In this document: one piece after another, positions 22,270 to 31,871 of the stretch
How the letters are laid out: every line of letters begins with the position of its first letter
How positions within the stretch are numbered: the stretch's first letter is position 1
Source of the DNA: an uncultured Muribaculaceae bacterium
GTDB taxonomy: Bacteria > Bacteroidota > Bacteroidia > Bacteroidales > Muribaculaceae
NCBI GenBank assembly: GCA_910586975.1
Contig: CAJUKX010000025.1
Coordinates: forward strand, 2,076 to 39,025
Direction of reading: 5' to 3'
DNA length: 36,950 nucleotides
Program-made: the position numbers and the translations under genes
Notes under the pieces: generated by a model
Databases searched by the model: none
Told to the model about the DNA's origin: nothing
Seen by the model: only the letters and a program-made list of their open reading frames with translations

Positions 22270-24267
22270 TCAGAGAAGCTGAACGCTGCGGGTGATGAAT
22301 TCGTTGAGGTCACGACCCTTGAGCAGGCCGTTGCCAAGCAGTGCCAGGTCGATAATCTGACGTACAAGCGGCTGGTCTTTTCCATAATCTTTGATCATGG
22401 CTTGCTGCTCGTCGCGGGCTTTGCCTACGGCAGCCATAAGCTCATCGGTCTGTTGCTGTGATTCAGCATCGAGTTTGCCGTCCTTGGCGTTCTTGCGAAG
22501 CTCTTCAATCTTGGCATTGTCGGCGTCGATTGAGTCTTCGAGCGGTTTAATTTTGTCGGCGAGGGCTGCAGTGGCGGCTTCATTAATCTTCTCTACAAGG
22601 GGAGAAGCTGTATTTACCACAAGGCTGTAGCTGTCGGGCATCTCGCCGTAGAAGTCCATGCCGGGTTGCATTGCGGCCATATCCTTCATTCGGCGCATGT
22701 ATTCGTTCTGGGTAATCACGATAGGCATGTCGTTGGCCGAGAGAGCTTCGAATTCAACGTAGAAATTGGCTTTCTCAACATCGGGTGTAGACGACTGGAA
22801 CAGGGTGCTGAGGATGTTGCGTTGGGTGGGAGTGAGGTTAACCGACGAATTGTTGTCCTTGCGGATAATGCGGTCGATAACGTCTGAGTCAACGCGCACC
22901 ATGCGGGTCTTTTCGAGCTTGCGTTCGAGGAGCCCTACAAAGTGGGTATCGAGCTGTCCGTCCATCAGCAGTACCGAGTAGCCCTTGTCGGCGGCAGCCT
23001 TGATGTAGGTGTACTGGGCCACGGGGTCGGTGGTGTACAGATATACTATGTTGCCGTCTTTTTCTGTCTGGTTGGGTTCTACGAGGGTCTTATATTCTTC
23101 GAGTGTAAAGAAGTGGTGGTCAGTGTCTTCGAGCAGGGCAAACTTCATGGCTGCATCGCAGAACTTCTCGTCGGTGAGCATGCCGTATTCGATAAATATA
23201 CGGATGTCGGGCCACTTCTGTTCGAAGTTCTTGCGGTCGTTGCGGAATAGCTCGTCCAGGCGCGACGATACCTTCTTGGTTATATACGACGAAATCTTCT
23301 TGACAGCCGAATCGCTCTGCAGGTATGAACGTGATACATTGAGGGGGATGTCGGGAGAGTCGATCACGCCCTGTAGCAGCATCATGAATTCGGGTACAAC
23401 GCCTTCTACCGAGTCTGTCACAAATACCTGGTTGCAGTAGAGCTGAATACGGTTTTTGGTGACTTCGAAGTTATTCTTGATTTTCGGGAAATAAAGAATA
23501 CCGGTGAGGGTGAAGGGATAGTCAACGTTGAGGTGAATCCAGAACAGAGGATCGTCCTGACCGGGATAAAGTTCGTGATAGAATTTGATGTAATCTTCAT
23601 CAGTCAGCTCCGAGGGCTTCTTCATCCACATCGGTTCGAGAGCGTTTATCAGTGTTTCGCCGCTGTAAACGGGGATGGGGAGGAAACGGCAATACTTGCG
23701 CAGAAGGGTGTCGATGCGTGCCTGTTCAAGGAATTCCTTGCTTTCATCATCAATGTAGAGCACAATGTCGGTTCCGCGCTCGGTGCGGGTGCCTTTTTCC
23801 ATCTCAAATTCGGGCGAACCGTCGCAGCTCCAGAGCACGGGTTCAGCGCCTTCCTTATAGCTCAGCGAGTTGATTTCAACTTTCTTGGCTACCATGAATG
23901 CCGAGTAGAAGCCAAGGCCAAAGTGTCCGATGATGCTCGATGCAGTGTCTTTATACTTGGCGAGGAATTCTTCGGCGCCCGAGAAAGCTATCTGGTTGAT
24001 ATACTTGTCGATGTCCTCGGCGGTCATACCTATGCCGTGGTCGCTTACGGTGAGGGTGCCTTTTTCTTTGTCGACCGACACTGTTACTTTAAGCTCGCCA
24101 ACTTCGCCCTTGAATTCGCCGAACGACGACAGGGTGCGTATTTTCTGAGAAGCGTCTACTGCGTTTGATACAAGCTCGCGCAGGAATATTTCGTGATCGC
24201 TGTAAAGAAATTTTTTGATTACGGGGAAGATATTTTCGGTTGTAACCCCAATAGTACCTTTTGCCAT
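22270..24267 (-). CDS. htpG: Hsp90-family chaperone HtpG
   Basis: 665 residues. The GHKL ATPase domain carries the expected motifs: FLRELVSNAVDASQKIR, LTVSDHGIGMTAEDI, IAFSGAEEFL and IGHFGLGFYSAFMVAKKVEI. The middle domain includes VDYPFTLTGILYFPKIKN, IQLYCNQVFVTDSVEGVVPE, and the catalytic-loop Arg region DSPDIPLNVSRSYLQSDSAV. The C-terminal dimerisation domain follows after an acidic/helical segment (LADKIKPLEDSIDADNAKIE). It is an ATP-dependent cytoplasmic chaperone. The gene stands alone with a strong terminator and is divergent from the outer-membrane protein gene. I do not see a clear TAnnTTTG promoter upstream, so its control may differ (heat-shock type is possible but not shown). Confidence 0.97.
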   Translation of the reverse strand: MAKGTIGVTTENIFPVIKKFLYSDHEIFLRELVSNAVDASQKIRTLSSFGEFKGEVGELKVTVSVDKEKGTLTVSDHGIGMTAEDIDKYINQIAFSGAEEFLAKYKDTASSIIGHFGLGFYSAFMVAKKVEINSLSYKEGAEPVLWSCDGSPEFEMEKGTRTERGTDIVLYIDDESKEFLEQARIDTLLRKYCRFLPIPVYSGETLINALEPMWMKKPSELTDEDYIKFYHELYPGQDDPLFWIHLNVDYPFTLTGILYFPKIKNNFEVTKNRIQLYCNQVFVTDSVEGVVPEFMMLLQGVIDSPDIPLNVSRSYLQSDSAVKKISSYITKKVSSRLDELFRNDRKNFEQKWPDIRIFIEYGMLTDEKFCDAAMKFALLEDTDHHFFTLEEYKTLVEPNQTEKDGNIVYLYTTDPVAQYTYIKAAADKGYSVLLMDGQLDTHFVGLLERKLEKTRMVRVDSDVIDRIIRKDNNSSVNLTPTQRNILSTLFQSSTPDVEKANFYVEFEALSANDMPIVITQNEYMRRMKDMAAMQPGMDFYGEMPDSYSLVVNTASPLVEKINEAATAALADKIKPLEDSIDADNAKIEELRKNAKDGKLDAESQQQTDELMAAVGKARDEQQAMIKDYGKDQPLVRQIIDLALLGNGLLKGRDLNEFITRSVQLL

Positions 24268-24463
24268 GATATGTTATTTTTTTTAGTTTCTGTTTCTGAT
24301 AACAAAAATGCAAACATCATGCCAGAACAATATACTGACAAAATGGCCGATTTAGCAATAATTAACCTAACGTAGCCAGCACGACTTCTGAAATATTTTT
24401 TGGCAAATTGTCACAATAGCCGCATCTCGTGCGTCACTTTATTGTACGTTTAATTTTTTATTT

Positions 24464-26758
24464 ATGAAAAACAGTGCTATAATCGTATTTTTGTTATTTA
24501 TGATGTCGGCCGTGTCAGCTTGGTCGCGCACTATCAGCGGCAAGGTATATTCTGATGCCGACTCCACAGCTATTGCCGGGGCTGCCTGCAAGCTTATGAG
24601 CGGTGGTGCGGTGATAGAAGGGACGGTTTCAGACACCGACGGCAAGTTTAAACTGAACGCTAAATATTCAGGCGCCGTCTCGCTCGAAATCTCGCAGCCG
24701 GGATATAGAACAACCGAGATAAAGATAGAATCGGGAGGTAATGTCGACGCCGGAATTGTTTATCTTATTGACAGTAATGTGCTGAATGAACTTACCGTAA
24801 CGGCCGAAACCGTTACCTACAGCCGCGGGCAGACTATAGTCTTCCCCGGCTCGGAGGAAAAGAAAGCATCCTCAAGTTCGATAAGCCTTTTTCAAAAGTT
24901 GCCGCTCGATGGTCTGCAGGCCGATGAAATCAACCGCTCAATTACCGTAGATGGCGGTGCGCCGGTGATACTGATCAACGGTATTCCGTCGGAAATGGCC
25001 GACCTGAATGCGATACGCCCCGATGATATAGAGAAAATAGAATACTCGCGCATAGCTCCGGCACGATACAGCGACAAGGGTAATTCGGGATTTATAAACG
25101 TGGTGGTGAAAAAACGCAACGACGGCGGACAGGTCTACATCTGGGGCAGAAGCGCGGTGACCACAGCGTTTGTCGATGCAGAAGTACGCACATCATATCA
25201 CCAGGGACCATCGCAGTTCTCATTGCTCTACAATCCCTCGTGGCGCAACTATCAGCGCGTTTACAACAAGATTGACGAAAGCTATATAGGCGACGATTTC
25301 AGGGTGGATCTCAAAGAACAGTCGCGCAATCCGTTCAATTATTATTATCACAATATACGCCTCAGATACGACTACAGTCCATCTTTTGACAAACTGTTTT
25401 CGGTAACATTCAACATAAGACCGTTCTTCAACACCAATCGCAAGCTGGGCCATTCGCTCGATTCGTATCAGGATGGCTATGACATCTTCAACCGTCAGCA
25501 CAGCAAAGATATGGCTCCGGCGCTCGACCTGTTCTACAAACGTCAGTTCAACGACCGCAATACCCTGGAAGTGCAGATGACCGGTACCTTGAGCTACAGC
25601 GACTTCCGCCGAACCAACCAATATATATTTGGTAACGGCTCGGTAGACGAATATTCAAACGATGCCGACAGCCGCCGACAGTCGTTGATAAGCGAAATAA
25701 GCTATATTCACGATTTCAACGACAAGACCTCGCTGTCGGCCGGATATCAGAATACCGTCTCGCACAGTGTCAACACATACCTTACCACCGATTATCGTCC
25801 TGAACTCGATGAGAACAACAATTATGTCTACGCCCAGTTGCGCCGCAGTATGGGGCCCGTTTTTGTATCAGTGGCATCGGGTGTAAAACTGTTCTGGATA
25901 AAGAACGACCGTAACAAGCGCAATTTCATACGCAATCTCAGTTCGGTGAACGCTACATGGAAAATGGCTAAAGGCTGGAATTTGGCAGCATCGTTCCAAT
26001 ATTCACCCATCATCCCTTCGCTCAGCTCTCTTACTGATTATCCGCAGCAGATCACCCCATATCTTATCACCAACGGCAATCCCGACCTCAAGGCCGTGGA
26101 GAGGTTCAACTACCGGTTGACCCCTACATATAATTATAAGAAATTCAGGGCTTCGTTGCAGCTGTCGTATTCGCATATAAATGATTTCGAGACAAGCAAT
26201 GTGGTTTATCTCGGCAACAAATTATTCCTGCTTCAGTCAGTCAACGCACGCCGTGCCTGGGACGCATCGGGCTACCTGAACCTCAGCGTGAGAAACGTGG
26301 CCGGATTCGGCGCAAATTTGGGTATGGGCATAACCCGCAGCGGTACTGATGGCGACGACTGGCGCCACCGACTCACTTCGTTCAACGCCAATATCAACCT
26401 GTGGTGGAATCATGGCCCGTTCACAATATCATATTGGCGCAAACTTCCGGGTAAGTATCTCAACGGACAGGAAGTGCGTAAAGATGAAAACGGCGATTCG
26501 TTCAGCTTTAGCTACAAACCCGACAAACACTGGGTGCTGAATGCATCGTGGATGTATATGTTTGAGAAAAACGGAACCAGCTACCCAATGTGGGACTATT
26601 CAAAGGCCAACCCAATAGTGCGCAGCCGCCACATACGCGACAATGCCAATATGGTGGTGCTGTCGGTGACCTATTCGGCAGACTTCGGCTCAATATTCAG
26701 ATCAATGAAACGTTCGCTCAATAACTCTGATGAGAGTTCTTCACTTTTGAAGAACTAA
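24464..26758 (+). CDS. TonB-dependent-receptor-like outer-membrane beta-barrel with CarboxypepD_reg-like N-domain
   Basis: 764 residues with a signal peptide (AIIVFLLFMMSAVSAWS). Residues ~22-105 form a carboxypeptidase regulatory-like beta-sandwich (TISGKVYSDADSTAIAGAAC, GTVSDTDGKFKLNAK). A plug-like segment follows (ISLFQKLPLDGLQADEINRS, APVILINGIPSEMADLNAIR, IEKIEYSRIAPARY, NSGFINVVVKKR). The remainder is a beta-barrel of the Bacteroidetes 'outer membrane beta-barrel family 3' type, with many alternating aromatic strands (RLTPTYNYKKFRASLQLSYS). The role is probably uptake or assembly at the outer membrane; the substrate is unknown. There is no SusD partner. A strong bidirectional terminator follows. 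Confidence 0.87.
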   Translation: MKNSAIIVFLLFMMSAVSAWSRTISGKVYSDADSTAIAGAACKLMSGGAVIEGTVSDTDGKFKLNAKYSGAVSLEISQPGYRTTEIKIESGGNVDAGIVYLIDSNVLNELTVTAETVTYSRGQTIVFPGSEEKKASSSSISLFQKLPLDGLQADEINRSITVDGGAPVILINGIPSEMADLNAIRPDDIEKIEYSRIAPARYSDKGNSGFINVVVKKRNDGGQVYIWGRSAVTTAFVDAEVRTSYHQGPSQFSLLYNPSWRNYQRVYNKIDESYIGDDFRVDLKEQSRNPFNYYYHNIRLRYDYSPSFDKLFSVTFNIRPFFNTNRKLGHSLDSYQDGYDIFNRQHSKDMAPALDLFYKRQFNDRNTLEVQMTGTLSYSDFRRTNQYIFGNGSVDEYSNDADSRRQSLISEISYIHDFNDKTSLSAGYQNTVSHSVNTYLTTDYRPELDENNNYVYAQLRRSMGPVFVSVASGVKLFWIKNDRNKRNFIRNLSSVNATWKMAKGWNLAASFQYSPIIPSLSSLTDYPQQITPYLITNGNPDLKAVERFNYRLTPTYNYKKFRASLQLSYSHINDFETSNVVYLGNKLFLLQSVNARRAWDASGYLNLSVRNVAGFGANLGMGITRSGTDGDDWRHRLTSFNANINLWWNHGPFTISYWRKLPGKYLNGQEVRKDENGDSFSFSYKPDKHWVLNASWMYMFEKNGTSYPMWDYSKANPIVRSRHIRDNANMVVLSVTYSADFGSIFRSMKRSLNNSDESSSLLKN

Positions 26759-26780
26759 AGGCTTGTTGTCAAACTCGTTC

Positions 26781-26825
26781 TAACACATAAAAACGGACTG
26801 CACTGCAGCCCGTTTTTATGTGTTA
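26781..26825. terminator. Bidirectional intrinsic terminator
   Basis: A 16-bp perfect stem (26781-26796 with 26810-26825) contains A5/T5 tracts and ends near the stops of both convergent genes, 22 bp after one and 10 bp before the other. The loop contains CTGCAG. Confidence 0.88.
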
Positions 26826-26835
26826 GCATTGTATC

Positions 26836-29415
26836 TTAGAATGTGACGTGTACGGCTACGCGCAGGCCGCAGCGGTCTATCTTGTAGGGTACGTTGAGGT
26901 AATTGAGTCGCCATACGTAGTCTACTCTGAGAACTTTGAATAAGTTGTCCACACCTACCGAGGCCTCCATGTAGGGGCCGTGGTTTAGGGCGGTGACTCC
27001 TGTACCGAGCGGGAATTGCAGCAGCTCGGGGTGTTTGAGCGGGTTATTATTGTCGTTGAGCTCGCCCCAGTAGCCGCGGAATCCAAACACCTCGCGCAAC
27101 TTCAGTTTTTTGAGATAGGGTATATAGTTGAATATGGCACCGTTGGCCCAGTAGGTGAAGTCCCATCCGGCGTATGATGAGCAGATGAATTCCATGGGGT
27201 TCATCAGCGCATAGCTCTGCGGCTGGATTATGTATGACAGATTTACGTTGGGTGTGCACAGGTCGAGGAATGATGTGCGGCTCCATACATGGCCGGCGTT
27301 GATGTAGGTGTCAAGATAGCCGAAGGCCGAGAACCACCAGCGCTTGGCCAATGCCACATCGGTCTTGTTAATGCCAAATCTCGCGCCCCACAGATTGCGC
27401 GGTGCAAATGTATGGCGCAGTGTGATGGCCGGTGCATCGAGGTTGACGGGTATGCGATATGTGCGTGTCTGGAAGAATTTTTCTCCAGGAGCATATCGCA
27501 AAGTCAGCTCCACGCTGTTGTCGGTAATGCTGTTGATCACCTCATTGTAGCCGTTTACAAGCGGCATGGTGGGGGCTGCCTCGCGGCGGTCGTTGGCTAT
27601 GGCCAGGTTTATTGAGAAGTTTGAGCGTGTTTCGTAGTTGAATTCCACCTTGTTGAGCCGTCGGTACACGGCGCGGTCGTCGCTGAAGCGCTTAAGTGAC
27701 AGTACAATATTGTCGGGCGAGGTAAACATGTAGTCTTGTCCGGGATGCTCTATGTTGTATGATGATGTGAGCCTGACTGACTGCACGGGAAATTCGCGCG
27801 AGTGATATTCTTTGTCTATGAATGAATATTCGGCCTCGGCACTGTATTTCCACCTGTGGTCCTTGAATCCGTATGCCACGAATCCGCGTCCAAACCACCG
27901 CTTGGAGAGTGCCGCGGTAGTCATACCGCCGGCGCGCAGCCTTACATTTTCGAGAGTATTGAAGCTAAGTACCGAGTTCATTGGACCGAAGTCGAAGTAG
28001 CTCGGATTGCCGGTGGCCACATATCCCGAGAACATGATTTTCAGCACTTTTTCACCCCAGTAATACAACGGCACCTTGCGCAACTTCTGCATAAGCTCGT
28101 CCACGCGGCTTTCGCCCCGGCCTATGTTACCGCGGCGGGCATGTTCCCAGTAAGTGCTGTCGCGGCGGGCGGCGCCCTCGAGCTGCAGGGTAGGGCCATC
28201 GCCGCTGAATACGTCGTCGGCCAACGGCTCAAGGCTGTGATTGTCGTACTCGGTGTGGCGGCTTGCATAAATGCCACCTTTACCGCCTATTATCGACAGT
28301 TCCATAGTAAGGATATCGTTCTGCTTGAGGCGAGATCCGTCGGGTGCCTTGGTGTAGTCCTGACTTATAGAGAGGTTGTCTACAAAGTTGAGGTTTATAT
28401 CCTTGGGCACAGTCATCTCCACGCGTTTTATGAACATGGTCGTGTCGTTGACAGGCACATACACGTGCCCGTTAAAACCGAATGCGGCTTTATTGTGGGG
28501 GTAAAATGACAGTACGATGCACTTTTCGCCGGCTACCTCCACGGTGTCGGTGAGGTAGAATTTGTAGAAATCGGGCGCTATGCGGCTCAGGGGGCTTACA
28601 AATCTGTTTTGCAGCAGGTTGATGTCGTTCTGATACAAATCAATCTCGCGCATCACATCTTCCATGAATACGCGCATGGAGGCTTGGTCTACTATTTCGT
28701 CTATTCCGGCCGAGCGTATGCCTTCTACTATCTCTTTTTGGGCTTCGGGGTTGTGGCGGTAGTTGGTGCGGCTTTTCTTCTCCTTTACCATCAGGCTGAG
28801 GAAGGGCTTGCCGGAGACTTCAGAAGTATCTACATGCTCGGCAAGGAAGGGGAAGCGACGCATCATCTCGCGTCGGTCGTCGGTAGAGAAGTCGTTGAGT
28901 CCTATGGTTATACGCTCGTATTTGTCGAAAGAATAGTAAGGATTGCGCCGAGGGTCGGTGAGTGGGGCGCGGTCTTTGAGACGATTGAGAAAATCAACGG
29001 CAGGATTATTCTTTTTGGAATATTTGCGGTTTTTCACAACAAGCTCGTGTAGCTCGGTGGCTGCTGGTTCGAGATACACGGCATACATGTTGATCATGCC
29101 GCGTTTTACGGGAACAATCTTCTTGGCATAGCCTACGCAGGTCACCTGCAGGGCCTTGGTATCGGCCGGAATATTCATCTCGAATATGCCGCGGTTGTCG
29201 CTCACAGTACCGCGCTTTTTTCCAGCCACCACAACCGATGCGTAGGGCAATGGCTCATCGCTTATGGAGTCGCGCACTATTCCCCTCACAAAGTACGAAT
29301 TGCTCTCGGCCAAGGCTATCTCAGGAAACAAAATGCCGACGGTCAATATCGCAAAAAAAATCAGCAGCAGGCGATGTTTTTGTTTGAAAGATTGTATATT
29401 TGCGTGATTTTTCAT
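26836..29415 (-). CDS. DUF5686 outer-membrane protein with CarboxypepD_reg-like domain
   Basis: 859 residues. A signal peptide (LLLIFFAILTVGILFPEIAL) precedes a carboxypeptidase regulatory-like domain (FVRGIVRDSISDEPLPYASV, KKRGTVSDNRGIFEMNIP). A long DUF5686 region follows (AVDFLNRLKDRAPLTDPRRN, YYSFDKYERITIGLND, KPFLSLMVKEKKSRTNYRHN, YKFYLTDTVEVAGEKCIVLS), ending in a predicted beta-barrel (ASVGVDNLFKVLRVDYVWRL). Length and order fit this Bacteroidetes family of surface-exposed barrel proteins of unknown function. Its start is only 12 bp from the start of the divergent CYTH gene, so the neighbour's promoter lies in its signal-peptide codons. Confidence 0.88.
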   Translation of the reverse strand: MKNHANIQSFKQKHRLLLIFFAILTVGILFPEIALAESNSYFVRGIVRDSISDEPLPYASVVVAGKKRGTVSDNRGIFEMNIPADTKALQVTCVGYAKKIVPVKRGMINMYAVYLEPAATELHELVVKNRKYSKKNNPAVDFLNRLKDRAPLTDPRRNPYYSFDKYERITIGLNDFSTDDRREMMRRFPFLAEHVDTSEVSGKPFLSLMVKEKKSRTNYRHNPEAQKEIVEGIRSAGIDEIVDQASMRVFMEDVMREIDLYQNDINLLQNRFVSPLSRIAPDFYKFYLTDTVEVAGEKCIVLSFYPHNKAAFGFNGHVYVPVNDTTMFIKRVEMTVPKDINLNFVDNLSISQDYTKAPDGSRLKQNDILTMELSIIGGKGGIYASRHTEYDNHSLEPLADDVFSGDGPTLQLEGAARRDSTYWEHARRGNIGRGESRVDELMQKLRKVPLYYWGEKVLKIMFSGYVATGNPSYFDFGPMNSVLSFNTLENVRLRAGGMTTAALSKRWFGRGFVAYGFKDHRWKYSAEAEYSFIDKEYHSREFPVQSVRLTSSYNIEHPGQDYMFTSPDNIVLSLKRFSDDRAVYRRLNKVEFNYETRSNFSINLAIANDRREAAPTMPLVNGYNEVINSITDNSVELTLRYAPGEKFFQTRTYRIPVNLDAPAITLRHTFAPRNLWGARFGINKTDVALAKRWWFSAFGYLDTYINAGHVWSRTSFLDLCTPNVNLSYIIQPQSYALMNPMEFICSSYAGWDFTYWANGAIFNYIPYLKKLKLREVFGFRGYWGELNDNNNPLKHPELLQFPLGTGVTALNHGPYMEASVGVDNLFKVLRVDYVWRLNYLNVPYKIDRCGLRVAVHVTF
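29395..29402 (+). promoter_or_regulatory. Putative -7 box of the CYTH gene inside the DUF5686 coding start
   Basis: TATATTTG fits TAnnTTTG and would start transcription about 19 bases before the ATG at 29428. It lies within codons 5-7 of the divergent gene. A TTTG at the exact -33 spacing is not seen. Confidence 0.45.
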
Positions 29416-29427
29416 TAAGAAAGAATA

Positions 29428-29868
29428 ATGGCAAAGGAGATTGAACGTAAATTTCTCGTGGCAGATGACTCATATCTTGCCGAAGCGATAAGCTCATCGA
29501 GCATATCGCAGGGTTATCTGAACCGCGATCCCGACCGCACCGTGCGCATACGCCTGCGCGACGGTCGCGGATTTATAACGGTGAAGACCCGCAATTCGGG
29601 CGCCACACGCGACGAATGGGAGTATGAAATACCACCGGCAGATGCAGCCGGGATGCTGGCTGCATGCGAGGGTGTGATTGAGAAAATCCGATATATAGTG
29701 CCGGCAGCCAACGGTCTGAAGTGGGAGATAGATGTCTTTGGCGGCCGTCTGCAGGGGCTTGTATTGGCTGAAATAGAGCTCCCCGCAGAAGACACACCCA
29801 TAGACATACCTCGGTTTATAGCCCGCGAGGTTACGGGCGATCCGGCCTACTACAATTCAAATCTGTAA
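29428..29868 (+). CDS. CYTH-domain protein (triphosphate tunnel metalloenzyme)
   Basis: 146 residues. It opens with the signature EIERKFLV and continues with the charged strands expected of the eight-stranded tunnel fold: RTVRIRLRDGRGFITVKTR, DEWEYEIPPADAAGML, IEKIRYIVP, LKWEIDVFGG, GLVLAEIELP. Small bacterial members are mostly inorganic triphosphatases acting on PPPi with Mg2+ or Mn2+; some are adenylate cyclases. The fold is certain, the substrate is not. No CHAD domain is fused. It converges on rlmD with only 14 bp between stops and no visible terminator. Confidence 0.92.
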   Translation: MAKEIERKFLVADDSYLAEAISSSSISQGYLNRDPDRTVRIRLRDGRGFITVKTRNSGATRDEWEYEIPPADAAGMLAACEGVIEKIRYIVPAANGLKWEIDVFGGRLQGLVLAEIELPAEDTPIDIPRFIAREVTGDPAYYNSNL

Positions 29869-29882
29869 GAATCGCAGTGCGC

Positions 29883-31295
29883 TCAATGGCGCAGCTCCAG
29901 TTTGACCACATTCTCCACATGGTGGGTATGCGGGAACATGTCGACGGGCTGAATGGCCGTCACCTTGTACTTGGTGTCGAGCAAGGCTATATCGCGCGCC
30001 TGTGTGGCCGGGTTGCAGCTCACGTAGACAATCAGCTCGGGCTCGGCACGCATAATCACATTCACTACGTCCTCGTGCATGCCGGCGCGTGGTGGGTCGA
30101 CTATCATTACATCCGCACGACCGTGCTCTGATATGAATTCGTCGGTGAGGATGTCCTTCATATCACCGGCGTAGAAGTCGGTGTTCTCAATGCCGTTGAT
30201 TGCCGAATTTATCTTGGCATCGGCTATGGCTTCGGGTACATATTCTATACCTATCACCTTGCGGGCGTTGCGGCTCACGAAGTTGGCTATGGTGCCGGTG
30301 CCTGTGTAGAGGTCGTAAACAAGCTCGTTGCCCGAGAGCGATGCAAACTCGCGCGCCACCTTATACAACTCGTATGCCTGACGAGAATTGGTCTGATAGA
30401 ACGATTTTGGACCTACACGGAAACGCAGTCCTTCCATCTCCTCTTCGATGAAATCTTTTCCGGAGTGGGTGAGTATCTCCTGATCGGTGATGGTGTCGTT
30501 GACTTTGAGATTAATCACATACATCAGCGATGTAATCTCGGGGAATTCAGCCCTAACGGCGTCAAGCACATCCTTGATGGCGGCCGGATTGTCCTCGCCG
30601 AAGCACATCACGGCCATGATCTCGCCCGTTGAGGCCATGCGCACCATCAGTGTGCGCAGAAGGCCCGACTGCTGACGCAGGTCGTAGAAACTGAGACCCT
30701 GCTGCTTGCCGTAGGCCTTGATGAACTTGCGCAGACGGTTTGAAAAATCGTCCTGAAGATGACAGCGGTCAATGTCGAGCACTTTGTCAAAAGCGCCCGA
30801 AATGTGGAATCCGGCACCGTCGCGGTCGTCAAACACTTCTCCCGAGGCCAGTTGCTCGTTGGTGAGCCATTTTTTGTTGGAGAATGTGTATTCCATCTTG
30901 TTGCGGTATTCCCAGATGTTGGCCGAGCCTTTGATTGGCGAAATTTCGGGCAGCTCCACTTTGGCAATTCTGCGCAGTGCATCGCTCACCTGGCGCTGCT
31001 TGCAGTCGAGCTGAACCTCATAAGGCAAATGCTGCCAGCGGCATCCGCCGCATGTGCCGAAATGGCTGCAGCGCGGTGCTATGCGCACGTCGCCCTCTTT
31101 GATTATGCGGGCTATGCGGCCCTCGGCATACGACTTGCGCTTTTTGGTGACCTGTATGTCTACGATGTCGCCTGGAGCGCCATAAGGCACAAATACCACC
31201 ATATAGTCCACACGGCCCAGAGCATTGCCCTCGGCCGCAACATCAGTTATTTCAACCCCTTCGAGCAGGGGATAAGGCTTGCGTTTTCTTGACAT
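29883..31295 (-). CDS. rlmD: 23S rRNA uracil-5 methyltransferase, RlmD/RumA family
   Basis: 470 residues from ATG 31295 (MSRKRKPYPLLEGVEITDVA); a further in-frame ATG at 31349 lies upstream of the promoter box. An N-terminal TRAM domain (DIVDIQVTKKRKSYAEGRIA) precedes the Fe-S cysteines CSHFGTCGGCRWQ and DIDRCHLQ. The SAM-dependent methyltransferase domain has VYDLYTGTGTIANFVS, VIGIEYVPEAI, MIVDPPRAGMHED and the catalytic YVSCNPATQARD. It makes 5-methyluridine in rRNA; RlmD (U1939) and RlmC/TrmA-like activities cannot be separated by eye. Bacteroidetes members are annotated as RlmD. Confidence 0.9.
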   Translation of the reverse strand: MSRKRKPYPLLEGVEITDVAAEGNALGRVDYMVVFVPYGAPGDIVDIQVTKKRKSYAEGRIARIIKEGDVRIAPRCSHFGTCGGCRWQHLPYEVQLDCKQRQVSDALRRIAKVELPEISPIKGSANIWEYRNKMEYTFSNKKWLTNEQLASGEVFDDRDGAGFHISGAFDKVLDIDRCHLQDDFSNRLRKFIKAYGKQQGLSFYDLRQQSGLLRTLMVRMASTGEIMAVMCFGEDNPAAIKDVLDAVRAEFPEITSLMYVINLKVNDTITDQEILTHSGKDFIEEEMEGLRFRVGPKSFYQTNSRQAYELYKVAREFASLSGNELVYDLYTGTGTIANFVSRNARKVIGIEYVPEAIADAKINSAINGIENTDFYAGDMKDILTDEFISEHGRADVMIVDPPRAGMHEDVVNVIMRAEPELIVYVSCNPATQARDIALLDTKYKVTAIQPVDMFPHTHHVENVVKLELRH

Positions 31296-31328
31296 TTTTA
31301 TGAAAAATCTATTTTCCTGTTCAACCTG

Positions 31329-31336
31329 CAAAGTTA
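31329..31336 (-). promoter_or_regulatory. Putative -7 box for rlmD
   Basis: TAACTTTG on the minus strand gives a leader of about 27 bases to the ATG at 31295. It lies downstream of the alternative ATG at 31349, so it supports the shorter start. The -33 box is weak. Confidence 0.5.
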
Positions 31337-31512
31337 CAAAAAAATCCAATCCTTACTACAGCGTACTCAAACCAAATATATCAAATCACGCCAATTCTGC
31401 CAAAAAATTATCTGAATAGTCAAAAAACTCAATCAGATGGATGTGATTTTTATACAAAGACAAATCAAGCGAAATTATTGCTGAGGTTGAACTTCTGATT
31501 GTGCAAATTCTA

Positions 31513-31675
31513 AGAAACTGTTTAAAATTTATTTTATCTTGTCATTGAGAGTCTTGTCAATGTATTTTAGATATTGATTCAGTCATTTAGGAGCCACTAA
31601 ACTCCATCATCAATATCAAAAATCCAAATGACAATCCTTCTCAAATCCTGCGACAAATAAATTTAAACAGTTTCT
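31513..31675. mobile_element. MITE-like element with AGAAACTGTTTAAA ends (163 bp)
   Basis: Arms 31513-31534 and 31655-31675 are inverted repeats differing by one inserted A. Nested inverted repeats sit inside (GATATTGAT at 31570-31578 against ATCAATATC at 31609-31617; a TTGTCATT segment near 31539 against AATGACAA near 31627), so the whole element can fold into one long hairpin. It is noncoding, and only one copy is in the window. The ends look like insertion-sequence termini, but I cannot name the family. Confidence 0.65.
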
Positions 31676-31737
31676 AAATTGGATTATCCACAATCTCGGA
31701 ATGCCACGATATACATATCGGGATGATATCCGGGGCA

Positions 31738-31871
31738 ATAAATGAGCAGTGGAAAATAGTTTATATCATCTCCTTGCCTTATGAACGCATCTTCAACCGT
31801 CTTCATCGTATTGAATTTGCTGTCAATAAGTCGGTGCATTTAATATAGACTATTTTCCACTGCTTACTTAT
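31738..31871. mobile_element. MITE-like inverted-repeat element, copy 2 (134 bp)
   Basis: Same family as 14394-14561: 29-bp terminal repeats at 31738-31766 and 31843-31871, and a closely related core without the 34-bp segment. The right end abuts the susD 3' end: the last base of the element is the last base of the susD stop codon. Confidence 0.8.

Larger units (their letters stand above)
31296..31870. other. 575-bp intergenic region rich in inverted repeats
   Basis: Between rlmD and the susD remnant. It holds the rlmD promoter region, one 163-bp MITE-like element (31513-31675) and a second, unrelated one (31738-31871). I see no ORF, tRNA or terminator with a U-run in the rest. Confidence 0.75.

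Noticed and set aside
23533..24168. 211-codon plus-strand open frame inside htpG
   Set aside because: Antisense to the conserved ATPase domain of HtpG, with no own motif or promoter.
30759..31292. 177-codon plus-strand open frame inside rlmD
   Set aside because: Antisense to TRAM, Fe-S and methyltransferase sequence; no family resemblance.
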